Of a stretch of DNA of 28,325 nucleotides, positions 7,252-15,603 are shown piece by piece (the first letter of the stretch is position 1; every line of letters begins with the position of its first letter). The stretch is taken from IMG/VR virus record IMGVR_UViG_3300025128_000238, positions 1-28,325 of that record. One strand, given 5' to 3'. Source of the stretch: a virus. The notes under the pieces are model-generated. The model made no database searches and was not told where the DNA came from. It saw nothing but the letters and a program-made list of their open reading frames with translations. The position numbers and the translations under genes were made by a program.

Positions 7252-8925
7252 ATGGGAAAAGGAAGTAGCGGCGGAGAACAAATCCAACGAGTTATTCGGG
7301 AGTTACCCGAAGAAGCGAAACCATTTCTTTATGGCTTTGGAGATCAGTTCCTTACTCAAGAAGAATATGATGATCTATCTCCAGAAGAACAAGCTGATAT
7401 TGATGTAATTGAAGAAGATGGTAAAACCAAATATAGAAACCCAGATTACATCGAAGGTCTTTTACCAACAGCGCAAGAACTATTCACAGGGGAAATGCCC
7501 GAATATCAGGTTGCAGATTTTCAACCTATGCAGGATCAAGCATTTGCTTTGGCTCAAGAAGGAATCGGTGCATACAAGCCATATCTAGAGCGTGGAGATA
7601 AAGCTCTCGGTAAAGGCATACAAACTGTAGAGGATGCAATTAATGCGTCCAAAGCTTTAGCGGGTCAGATCTCAGGGGAAGTTGATCAAGGGCAAAGTGA
7701 ACTTAGACAAGCCGCAAGAGATGTACAGGCCGCAGGGGATCGGGGTGAAGCAGCCGGATTACGAGGTGAAGCCGCAGGGCAACGAGGTGAAAACTTAGCT
7801 TTAGATTTTGCCAGAGATGTACAGGCCGCAGGACAACGAGGTGAATCCGTTGCACAAAGAGCGGCTCGGGAACTTCGTGATGTCACTGCAATGGCACGAC
7901 CCTTTCAAGAAGAAGGATTGGCATCTATACGACAAGGTCGTGAGTTTCTTGGCGGGGCAACACAAGGCTACGACCCAATGTCCGCAAAAGGATTTTACGA
8001 TCCTTTTACACAGCAAGTTCTTGATGCAACTTTTGCCGATCTTGATCGAGCAAGAAGTGATGAAGCTTTAGCCATGGAAAGAAACTTAGAAACAAGAGCT
8101 TTGCAGCAAGGTGCGTTTAGTGGAGACAGAAGGTTTGACACTGTAGATGCTGCGTTAGGTAAAATCGATGATAGATACGCACGAGAGAAAGCACGTATAG
8201 CGTCACAGCTTCGCAGCCAAGCGTATCAAACAGCACAACAACAAGCACAACAAGCGTTTGAGCAGCAGCAGCAACGTCAAATGGGCGTTGGTCAGTTGTT
8301 CGGGCAACTCGGAACTCAGACCGGGGGAATTGGAACAGACATCGGGCAATTAAGTTTACAAGCTGCAAGGGGCGCAGGAGAGATTGGATTGTCTGGAACT
8401 GGACAGGCAATGCAGGGAGCACAAGGTGCGGGTCAACTAGCTCTATCTGGAACTGGGCAGGCAATGCAGGGAACTGGTCAAGCAATGCAAGGTGCAGGGA
8501 TGGCAATGCAGGGAGCACAAGGTGCGGGTCAACTCGCAGGTCAGGCAGCGGATCTTGGTCTTCGTGGAATCACCACTGGACTTGGTGCGCAACAACAAAT
8601 TTCAGGAATGGGTCAGGGACTTGGTTCGCTTGGTATGCAGTCTGCTCAGATGGGCGGCATGGCACAACAGATGAATCAATCAGATGTTAACTTACTATCA
8701 CAACTTGGTGCACAACAACAACAGCAAGAGCAAGCTAAAATGGATGCAACCAGAGCAAACGCAATGTTGCCTTATCAACAAGTTGGTTTCTTCTCAGATG
8801 TATTGCAAGGTGCTCCGATTGGCACTGCGCAAACAACGATGTCCCCTGGGCCGTCTCCGTTTCAGCAAGCCACGGGGGCGGCATTGGCTTATAGCGGACT
8901 TCAGAACTCGGGAGTATTCTCATGA
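7252..8925 (+). CDS. Gln/Gly/Ala-rich probable internal or ejected virion protein
   Basis: 557 aa. N-terminus mixed and acidic (about 1-90); residues ~130-215 are a long helical, charged stretch with RDVQAAGxRGE repeats; residues ~225-345 include a conserved-looking block (YDPMSAKGFYDPFTQQVLDA) familiar from marine phage proteins. Residues ~355-510 are low-complexity Gly/Gln/Met repeats (GTGQAMQGAQGAGQLA). The C-terminus contains LPYQQVGFFSDVLQGAPIG. Such composition, with extended helices and flexible amphipathic repeats, fits proteins ejected into the host envelope or forming internal rods, as in T7 gp14-gp16, but no direct homology is claimed. Starts 3 nt after the previous stop; its TGA overlaps the next ATG (ATGA). 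Confidence 0.55.
   Translation: MGKGSSGGEQIQRVIRELPEEAKPFLYGFGDQFLTQEEYDDLSPEEQADIDVIEEDGKTKYRNPDYIEGLLPTAQELFTGEMPEYQVADFQPMQDQAFALAQEGIGAYKPYLERGDKALGKGIQTVEDAINASKALAGQISGEVDQGQSELRQAARDVQAAGDRGEAAGLRGEAAGQRGENLALDFARDVQAAGQRGESVAQRAARELRDVTAMARPFQEEGLASIRQGREFLGGATQGYDPMSAKGFYDPFTQQVLDATFADLDRARSDEALAMERNLETRALQQGAFSGDRRFDTVDAALGKIDDRYAREKARIASQLRSQAYQTAQQQAQQAFEQQQQRQMGVGQLFGQLGTQTGGIGTDIGQLSLQAARGAGEIGLSGTGQAMQGAQGAGQLALSGTGQAMQGTGQAMQGAGMAMQGAQGAGQLAGQAADLGLRGITTGLGAQQQISGMGQGLGSLGMQSAQMGGMAQQMNQSDVNLLSQLGAQQQQQEQAKMDATRANAMLPYQQVGFFSDVLQGAPIGTAQTTMSPGPSPFQQATGAALAYSGLQNSGVFS
7717..7832 (+). repeat. Direct repeats encoding RDVQAAGxRGE
   Basis: An identical 20-base stretch beginning AGAGATGTACAGG occurs at 7717-7736 and 7813-7832, and shorter GAGGTGAA units lie between and after. 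At the protein level this gives RDVQAAGDRGE, LRGEAAGQRGE and RDVQAAGQRGE. Confidence 0.7.
8390..8540 (+). repeat. Gly/Gln/Met repeat array with a 33-bp exact direct repeat
   Basis: The 33 bases at 8406-8438 recur at 8502-8534, and related GGCAATGCAGGGA units lie between. The encoded motif is GQAMQGA and GAQGAGQLA. Near-identical DNA here contrasts with the scrambled codons of the fibre repeats and suggests recent expansion. Confidence 0.75.
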
Positions 8926-11342
8926 GCGTAATGAACCGCAAACTATTTAACCGTGGTGCAAGAGACGAGCTTCGTAGAAAAGGCGGTATCATGGCATCGT
9001 CTGAACCGATGATGCAAGCTGTTGGATATGAAAACGGTGGTCGTATTAGTGATGAGTTGATGCAGTATCTTGCAAGTTTAAGACCAAGGCTTCAAGGTGG
9101 CGCAGTCCCTGGAGGTTCTTTTCCAACCAATACAGTTTACGACCCAAACCCAAACCCAGATCCTCAGATACCTGTTTCTCCGACATACGACATGACACAG
9201 TTTGGTAATCTAGAATTAGATCTTCCAAAAGTTACAGGTGGGTATCAAGGTGTTCCTGTAGTTAATTTCCTTGATAGATCTGGTGAAAAACCTAATCTTG
9301 GTGATCCAGACGTTCTGTATCCGACCCCCCTTGTATCAGTTTCAGGCCGTCCTGGTGATGGGATTAGCGGACGAGAGCAGTTTGCAATAGACTACAGAGA
9401 AGAAAACCCCAATCCCGAAGTAGAACTACAAATGAAAGTTCTTGAAAAAGCAAAGGGTGGTAAACAGGTTAAAAATGCAGCACTTGATTTAGGAGAAACT
9501 TTTCTTGATGTGCTTAATCTTGGGGGCGGAACAGCGGTTTTTGGTGCCAACGAAGTGGCGGCACTAGGACTTGATGCGTTGGGGTATATAACAGGTGGAG
9601 GAGACGTAAGTAAGTCTATTTTTCGTTTTGCGGAAAACGTTAGACAAAAGGGTCTTGTTAATAGAAACGATTTGTTTGATGCGGACGGCAACCTTACATT
9701 AAACACACGTCTTGTTGGCGAAGGTCCATATGCAGGTCAGTTAGAAAAGGCAAAAGAAAGACTTCAAGAAACTCTCAAACGTCAAGGGATTCTTTCTGAC
9801 GAGGAGAAGGATCAAATTAGACAAACGTCACTAGCCAACATTGCTGATGCACAAGATAAACAAATCCTCTCAGGTGTAAATACTGGGGTTTTTGCAGACA
9901 CAGGTGAATCGATCCCTGCATTTTCTAGAAGAGATCCTTTAGGACAAGGATTTATAAGAGTTGATGGTACGGAAATTGCTCCGAAAGCAGATGAACCGTT
10001 TCCACAACCTTTTGTTGGGGATGCTACATTTCCTGTTGGGGAGCAAGAAACGATGATAGGTGCAAATGCCGATCCGAAGTACACGATGCTAGGAGGGACT
10101 GTCTTAAAGGGTACACGTTTTGATAACCCACCCCCCGATCCAACGCTTTTCGGTAGAGGTCCATCATTAAATCCCATAGAACAAGGTGTCGTCTCTGCGC
10201 TACCCAGTGTGGTAAACGAGCCTCCTGCTGAAAAACCGATGACAACAAAACAAGAAATATCTGATGCATTAGTTCGCATAGGTGCGAGTGGAGTTGAAAA
10301 TATTGGTGGTGCGATTGACAAAGGCGTTGAGTACTTAAAAGGACTTGCTTCAGGAAATCAGACGCCTCCTGCGCCAACAGACGAAAGATACGCTCCAGAG
10401 TTAACAACACAAGCAGGTCCAGAAGCAGAGCTTTCGGTTGTTGAAGAGTTAAAAAACACTGCTGGTCAGTTAACAAGTCAGCTTACTAAGAAAGCCCAAA
10501 ACGCCATTGATGCAACTAAAAAGAAACTTGAGAACCCACAGTCCGTTGAAGAAGCTCCTACCATAAAAGACAACGAGCCTGTTGCAACAGTTGAACTTGA
10601 TAGTAAAACAGAAAATCAACCCATTGTCACCCTCGAAGCCGCGAATGTGTTAACAAATAACGATAGTGAAACTGCAACAATAATGCAAAACATTACTAAG
10701 GGTGATGTAGGCAATATGATAAATGACTTGCCTGATGTAACGGATGATGAGAGTTTTGAGAGTTATGTCAGTAAGTACGTGAAGCAATACCAAGAACTCT
10801 TCAAAGAGGATGAGGATCAAATTGCAAAAGACAAAGGTTTTGCTTTGGCTATCTTTGGTTCAGTGTACGGCTCTACTGGAGATTGGGGTCAAGCATCTGC
10901 TGCAATGATTGATATGCTGCGTGGAGACAAGGCAACACGCCAAGCTCGTGCCGACAAGGTTAAAATGCTTGCTATAAACTCAGCGGCGGATAGAAAAGCA
11001 GCGGATCTAAGATACAGAAGAGAGCTTGCCGTTGCGAAAGCTCGTGGGAGCGGTAAAAACACATATGATGCAGCCCGAGAACGGTCTCGATTGAAAGAGA
11101 TTATTGTAGCAGACCCATTTCTATTCCCTACAGTGCTTGGTCCCAACAAGCAACTTGATCCAAAATTGCTGAACGAATACTTAGATGAGTTAGTTGGAGG
11201 CTCCGTTGACTCTGACACCAATAAAACAGGCGGCGGAGCAAATGAAAACATGATAAAAGAAATGGAAAAACTTAACAACGAAGCAAAAGCTGCGGGTAAA
11301 ACAGAGTATAATTATAATGGGCAGAGATACCCAGTTCAATAA
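8922..11342 (+). CDS. Large probable internal/structural virion protein
   Basis: 806 aa, starting MSVMNRKLFNRGARDELRRK followed by GGIMASSEPMMQAVGYENGG, a leader type I recognise in marine phage structural genes. Residues ~60-110 are Pro/Asn rich (NPNPDPQIPVSP). Residues ~160-230 include a hydrophobic Gly/Ala segment (LGGGTAVFGANEVAALGLDA) that could be membrane-active. The C-terminal third is charged and helical (YVSKYVKQYQELFKEDEDQI, later ARSRLK-type basic stretches). No peptidase, lysozyme or lipase motif was found. It overlaps the upstream stop (ATGA) and is followed after 9 nt by the 1352-aa gene. Best guess is an ejected or inner-core protein; this rests on position and composition. 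Confidence 0.5.
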   Translation: MSVMNRKLFNRGARDELRRKGGIMASSEPMMQAVGYENGGRISDELMQYLASLRPRLQGGAVPGGSFPTNTVYDPNPNPDPQIPVSPTYDMTQFGNLELDLPKVTGGYQGVPVVNFLDRSGEKPNLGDPDVLYPTPLVSVSGRPGDGISGREQFAIDYREENPNPEVELQMKVLEKAKGGKQVKNAALDLGETFLDVLNLGGGTAVFGANEVAALGLDALGYITGGGDVSKSIFRFAENVRQKGLVNRNDLFDADGNLTLNTRLVGEGPYAGQLEKAKERLQETLKRQGILSDEEKDQIRQTSLANIADAQDKQILSGVNTGVFADTGESIPAFSRRDPLGQGFIRVDGTEIAPKADEPFPQPFVGDATFPVGEQETMIGANADPKYTMLGGTVLKGTRFDNPPPDPTLFGRGPSLNPIEQGVVSALPSVVNEPPAEKPMTTKQEISDALVRIGASGVENIGGAIDKGVEYLKGLASGNQTPPAPTDERYAPELTTQAGPEAELSVVEELKNTAGQLTSQLTKKAQNAIDATKKKLENPQSVEEAPTIKDNEPVATVELDSKTENQPIVTLEAANVLTNNDSETATIMQNITKGDVGNMINDLPDVTDDESFESYVSKYVKQYQELFKEDEDQIAKDKGFALAIFGSVYGSTGDWGQASAAMIDMLRGDKATRQARADKVKMLAINSAADRKAADLRYRRELAVAKARGSGKNTYDAARERSRLKEIIVADPFLFPTVLGPNKQLDPKLLNEYLDELVGGSVDSDTNKTGGGANENMIKEMEKLNNEAKAAGKTEYNYNGQRYPVQ

Positions 11343-11351
11343 GGGGCTTCA

Positions 11352-14300
11352 ATGGCTGAAGAATTTAAAATTCCTAAACCTCTCGGCCCAGTGAAAAGTG
11401 GTTTTGTTATTCCTGAACCATTAGGCCCAGTGGAGGAAGAAGACGAGCAAGGTGTGATTGAGTCCATTGCCCGTGGTGGTGGAGCGGGTCTCGTTGATAT
11501 ATTCAAAGGCATCTCGGAACTCGGAGCTGCGGGTCTTGAGTATGGTGACCTAATAGAGGACGGTAACCAACAAAAGGTCACCCAGTTCTTTGATCAGTTC
11601 AAAGAATCGGCGGGTCTTATGCCAGATAGAACCGCAGGTAAAATAACCCAAACAATTGTAAACTACGGAGCACCTGGACTAGGTGTATTCAGTTGGTTAA
11701 GTAAAGCACGACGTGCGGGTCAAGCTATAAAGAGGGGCGAAGATTTCGGTGGTGCAAGAAGTTTGTTTGGTAAATCCGCCGAAGCGTTTGGTCGTACAAA
11801 AGTAGGACGTTTAGCTACAGGCACCCGTCCCGCGTTAGCCACATCGACGGCTCTTGGAACTGGGGTAGCAGACATCCTTGTTTCTCCTAGTGACATGACA
11901 ACACTGGCGGATAGTTGGGATGCAATGCCTGACTTCTTGAGAACAGAAGACGAAGAGGGATTGGTTGGTAAGGATCTTGCTGCAACCCGGTTGCGTAATA
12001 AACTCCGTTTGGGTGTTGAAGGTGCAGGGTTTGTTGGCGCAGCTGAAGCTGTGTTGCCTGTGGTTGGAGCTACCGTTCGCACCACAGCACAGGTTCCAGG
12101 TGTTCCTACTGTGGCTCGAGCGTTGTCCTCTGGTATAAGCTACATAGGAGCACGTCTTGGTGATGTGCCATTTATTAGAAATAAACTAACACCTGATGGA
12201 TTTACTCCTCCTGAGATTGCTACTGCTATTCGTACAGCAGAGGGTATGACTGAGGGACAGGAACAAGCAGCATCGAAACTTGTGTCAAAGTATGACAGTG
12301 CAATTAAGAAAGCCATTAGATTTCAAAGTTTAACAGGGCGTGGTAAATCAGGTCTACAACGTGCCCACAATGATACGATGGATTTTTTAACTGGTGAGTT
12401 GTCAGAAGACGCTTTCAGAAGTTCATATGGAAAGGCCGCTACAGAAGCTGCTACGAATATGCGTAACATGATTGACGAAGTTAGCACAGAGTTTGAATCT
12501 TCTGTCAGAGCGGCACCAAACTTAGACGATCAACAGAAAGCAGATTTATTACAGCAGTTTTCAAACGGACAAGGGACATACATACGACGGCTGTATGAGT
12601 TACACTTACAACCAAATAAGTTTCTTGGGACTGACATAAGAGCATTGCCGCAATACGCCGGAGCAAAACAACAAGTCACAGACTTTTTACAAAGACAAAA
12701 CCCTCAACTCCCAACGGGAGATGCTGCTCGTCAGGCAGAACAAGCGATTGATGAAATATTTAATGAAACTTTATTACAAGGCGGTTTAACTAGCGAGGCT
12801 CGTGCCGCACAACAAGCTAAAGCTCTTGCTCAAGGTTTCAAAGAAAATCAAGGTCAAACCTCTTTGTTTCGTCTTGCCGAAGGTATGTTAAAAGATAGAT
12901 CCCAAATGCTAGATGACGCCCCAATGTTACGAGAGATGATGGGTGAGGTTCGCAACCCTCGTGAGGCATTTCTTAGAACCATTGACAACATGTCTACAAC
13001 CAGAGCATCTCAAAGACTGTTTGATAGCATTACAGCTACTGGTCCTCGAACTTTGGATCAAGCACTTCAAGAAATGAATACTGGTGCAAGACCTTTAGTT
13101 ATTGATGGCACAACAGTTTTAACTGAACAAGCTGCTCGTGAATTAAACGGATTAGGATATGTTAAGCTTGGAGAACTTGATCCAGAAAAAGCTTTTGGTG
13201 GAACGTATGGATCTTTGTCTGGCAACTATGTCCCTGGTGAAATTTATAATTCTCTGACCACTCCTGCGAGAACAAACTCTGCTGCACAAGATGCATTGGC
13301 AGTAGCATTGCAATTGAAAGGTTTGTCACAAGTAGCAAAGACCGTATTCAGTCCCATAGCACAGGTTAGAAACTTTTTGTCTAATACATTTATTGTTGGA
13401 GCAAACGGTTTACTTGGTAGAAATCTAGGAATTTTTGAGAGTGCAGAAGTTCTTTTGGCAAATGCATTAGATAGTCCCAAACAAGCTAGACTTCTCAAAG
13501 CAATGAGTGACGAAGGTGCGATAGGTCAGAACATCCAACTAAACGAGCTTACACGTCTGTTAAAAGAGTCCGTTGAAGGTGGTGTGTCTGCTAGATTACA
13601 GAAAGCAGGGGATGTTTTTCGTAGGTCAAAAGCGGGAGCACCCGTCAGATTCATGGAGAAAGCCTACCAGATGGGGGACGACTACTGGAAGGTGGTAGGT
13701 GCCCTTGGAGAAAAAGCTCGTTACGGAGCGGCTCTACGCAAGGCAGGACTAGATATAGAAAACCTAGCTCCAGAAGTACAAACTGCTTTACGTCAGGCGG
13801 GTATTGCACAACGCACCAGTTCTATAGCGGGAACAGACTTTGGAGACATGCTTGCGATTGATTTGGTGAAACAAACGATGCCCACTTACTCTATGGTGCC
13901 ACAAGCAATCAAAGACCTACGCCGGATTCCTGTCGTTGGTAACTTCATGGCATTCCCTGCGGAGATAATTCGTACTTCTGGTAACATCGTCAACCGCTCT
14001 CTTAAAGAAATGGGCATGAACGCTAAAACGTTGCAACAATTTGGTCTGGATGCAAGAACATCTAAAGTGTTGGCTCGCCAAATCCGTGGCATCGGAGCAC
14101 AGCGTTTGTCTGGCTACGTGTCTATGGCAACGGTTGCTCCTCTGGCAATGCGTGGTGCAGCGCATGAGATTCTTGAGATCACACCAGAGGAAGAAGAAGT
14201 TCTAGAAAAGTCTGCTCCTTTCTGGACACTAGGAAACACTTTAATGTATTTAACTAAGCCGAATAAAAAAGGTGAAGCGGAGTATGTGGATCTATCATAC

Positions 14301-15410
14301 ATGCTGCCTTATGAGTTTATGTTGACACCCGCTCGAGCTGCTCTTCGAACCTATGCAAACAAAGGCGAGGTTGGTGCCGGAGAAGCAGAACAGATTCTGT
14401 CTGCCTCATTCGAAGCTTTTAAGAAGTTTGCCGAACCCTTTGCATCAGAAGGTTTAGCTGCCGAACGTGTAATCGATGTAACCACCCGAAAAGGTAAAAC
14501 ACAGACAGGTGCTGAGATTTATGAAGAAGGTGAATTAGTAGGGGACAAACTAAAGAAATCAGTTAACCATGTTATGGGAGCCTTTGTCCCTGGTATCGTA
14601 GATCAGTTTGTTACAGTTAAAAGTGGTAAGTTTGAACCAGGTCGTGTGACCCGTGCAGCCTCAGACATCCCTTCTCGTGAAGGAGATCCGTACAAAATAG
14701 CGGAAGAAGCGGGTACGATGATGACTGGACTTCGACCCTTGAAACTAAACATCGGACGGAGCTTACAGTATCAAGGCGGTGAATACTCTGCTCTTCGTTC
14801 AAGTGCGGTGCAAATATTTACCAAGGTTGCAGATGACAACGACGCAACAGAGCAGGATGTTTTGGACGCTTATGTAAAAGCTAACGAAGCAAAACGCAGG
14901 CACCAAGCTCAGTTAAAATCTCGCATCGATGCTGCAATAGATGCAGGTATGGATCTTGGACAAGTATTTCAGGCGTTGAAGAATACAGGAGTATCTAAAA
15001 AAGAATTTGGTTTAATCCTAAACAACCGTTACATGCCCATTAAAATTAGTAGAAATTTAATTCGAGAAGTTGCACAAGAAGTTAACGTAAAACGTGAAAA
15101 CAGAATACTTCAAAGATTGCCCCAACAAAAAATATTCAAATTAGGACAAGATTTTATTAACACCCCAATCATTCAAGACGATACTCCAGAGTTTGTTTTA
15201 CCTGAACCACTCGGACCAGTCGAAGATACAACCATTGATTCACAACCAACGGTAACACAGGTTCCCGTTAATCCACCGCAAGCACAACCAACGGTAACAC
15301 AGAATAACCCACAGTCTATGCTACCGTTCTTGAGTGGCAATCCGATAGATGCATTGAAAAACCTTGAGATACTTCAAAGGTTAAGGGGAACTAATCCGCC
15401 TCCTCAATAG
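11352..15410 (+). CDS. Giant (1352 aa) probable internal virion/ejection protein
   Basis: The largest protein in the window, last in the rightward virion block. The N-terminus carries a repeated decapeptide FKIPKPLGPV (residues 5-14) and FVIPEPLGPV (18-27), and the same motif recurs near the C-terminus as FVLPEPLGPV (1281-1290). The body is mostly helical with Ala/Gly-rich hydrophobic stretches (VGAAEAVLPVVGATVRT around 225-245) and many charged helices, resembling in size and placement large ejected core proteins such as T7 gp16. I see no lytic transglycosylase catalytic motif. The C-terminal ~60 residues are Pro/Gln rich with QPTVTQ twice. Start at 11352 has AAGGGG, which overlaps the upstream TAA. 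The 3' end overlaps the convergent gene by 20 bp. Function inferred. Confidence 0.55.
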   Translation: MAEEFKIPKPLGPVKSGFVIPEPLGPVEEEDEQGVIESIARGGGAGLVDIFKGISELGAAGLEYGDLIEDGNQQKVTQFFDQFKESAGLMPDRTAGKITQTIVNYGAPGLGVFSWLSKARRAGQAIKRGEDFGGARSLFGKSAEAFGRTKVGRLATGTRPALATSTALGTGVADILVSPSDMTTLADSWDAMPDFLRTEDEEGLVGKDLAATRLRNKLRLGVEGAGFVGAAEAVLPVVGATVRTTAQVPGVPTVARALSSGISYIGARLGDVPFIRNKLTPDGFTPPEIATAIRTAEGMTEGQEQAASKLVSKYDSAIKKAIRFQSLTGRGKSGLQRAHNDTMDFLTGELSEDAFRSSYGKAATEAATNMRNMIDEVSTEFESSVRAAPNLDDQQKADLLQQFSNGQGTYIRRLYELHLQPNKFLGTDIRALPQYAGAKQQVTDFLQRQNPQLPTGDAARQAEQAIDEIFNETLLQGGLTSEARAAQQAKALAQGFKENQGQTSLFRLAEGMLKDRSQMLDDAPMLREMMGEVRNPREAFLRTIDNMSTTRASQRLFDSITATGPRTLDQALQEMNTGARPLVIDGTTVLTEQAARELNGLGYVKLGELDPEKAFGGTYGSLSGNYVPGEIYNSLTTPARTNSAAQDALAVALQLKGLSQVAKTVFSPIAQVRNFLSNTFIVGANGLLGRNLGIFESAEVLLANALDSPKQARLLKAMSDEGAIGQNIQLNELTRLLKESVEGGVSARLQKAGDVFRRSKAGAPVRFMEKAYQMGDDYWKVVGALGEKARYGAALRKAGLDIENLAPEVQTALRQAGIAQRTSSIAGTDFGDMLAIDLVKQTMPTYSMVPQAIKDLRRIPVVGNFMAFPAEIIRTSGNIVNRSLKEMGMNAKTLQQFGLDARTSKVLARQIRGIGAQRLSGYVSMATVAPLAMRGAAHEILEITPEEEEVLEKSAPFWTLGNTLMYLTKPNKKGEAEYVDLSYMLPYEFMLTPARAALRTYANKGEVGAGEAEQILSASFEAFKKFAEPFASEGLAAERVIDVTTRKGKTQTGAEIYEEGELVGDKLKKSVNHVMGAFVPGIVDQFVTVKSGKFEPGRVTRAASDIPSREGDPYKIAEEAGTMMTGLRPLKLNIGRSLQYQGGEYSALRSSAVQIFTKVADDNDATEQDVLDAYVKANEAKRRHQAQLKSRIDAAIDAGMDLGQVFQALKNTGVSKKEFGLILNNRYMPIKISRNLIREVAQEVNVKRENRILQRLPQQKIFKLGQDFINTPIIQDDTPEFVLPEPLGPVEDTTIDSQPTVTQVPVNPPQAQPTVTQNNPQSMLPFLSGNPIDALKNLEILQRLRGTNPPPQ
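15241..15302 (+). repeat. 20-bp exact direct repeat pair in the 3' end of the giant virion gene
   Basis: CACAACCAACGGTAACACAG occurs at 15241-15260 and again at 15283-15302, 42 bp apart start to start. It encodes QPTVTQ in both copies within a Pro/Gln-rich tail. Probably a tandem duplication with the intervening part diverged. Confidence 0.8.
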
Positions 15411-15603
15411 TCAACTTGATACCGTTGGCACCAAACAGTTTTAGCAGTTCGTCTGCCAAAGCTTCCGTTTCTTCTATCACTTGATCGTCTTTTGTAAGTG
15501 TAGCCAAGTTCAATGTTATGCCAATAAACTCTATGAGTGCATCAACTTGCATCTTGTGCATATCTCTAAGGCCAAGACTTTTAAATTCTTTTTCAAACAT
15601 CAT
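15391..15603 (-). CDS. Small acidic protein coupled to DNA polymerase
   Basis: 70 aa (MMFEKEFKSLGLRDMHKMQV to GIKLTIEEAD). I chose ATG 15603 because it overlaps the polymerase stop as ATGA, implying translational coupling; an in-frame upstream start at 15618 would lie inside the polymerase gene. It is predicted to be all-helical and acidic, with no known motif. As the last gene of the leftward operon, its 3' end overlaps the end of the convergent giant virion gene by 20 bp, and no terminator is visible. Function unknown; linkage suggests a polymerase accessory role, which is speculative. Confidence 0.6.
   Translation of the reverse strand: MMFEKEFKSLGLRDMHKMQVDALIEFIGITLNLATLTKDDQVIEETEALADELLKLFGANGIKLTIEEAD

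Noticed and set aside
7686-8518. Open frames in other frames across the Gly/Gln repeat gene
   Set aside because: Repetitive, GC-biased DNA keeps several frames open. Only the 557-aa frame connects smoothly with its neighbours (3-nt gap, ATGA overlap).
15178-15410. A terminator after the virion block
   Set aside because: No stem followed by a T-run was found near 15410 on the plus strand.
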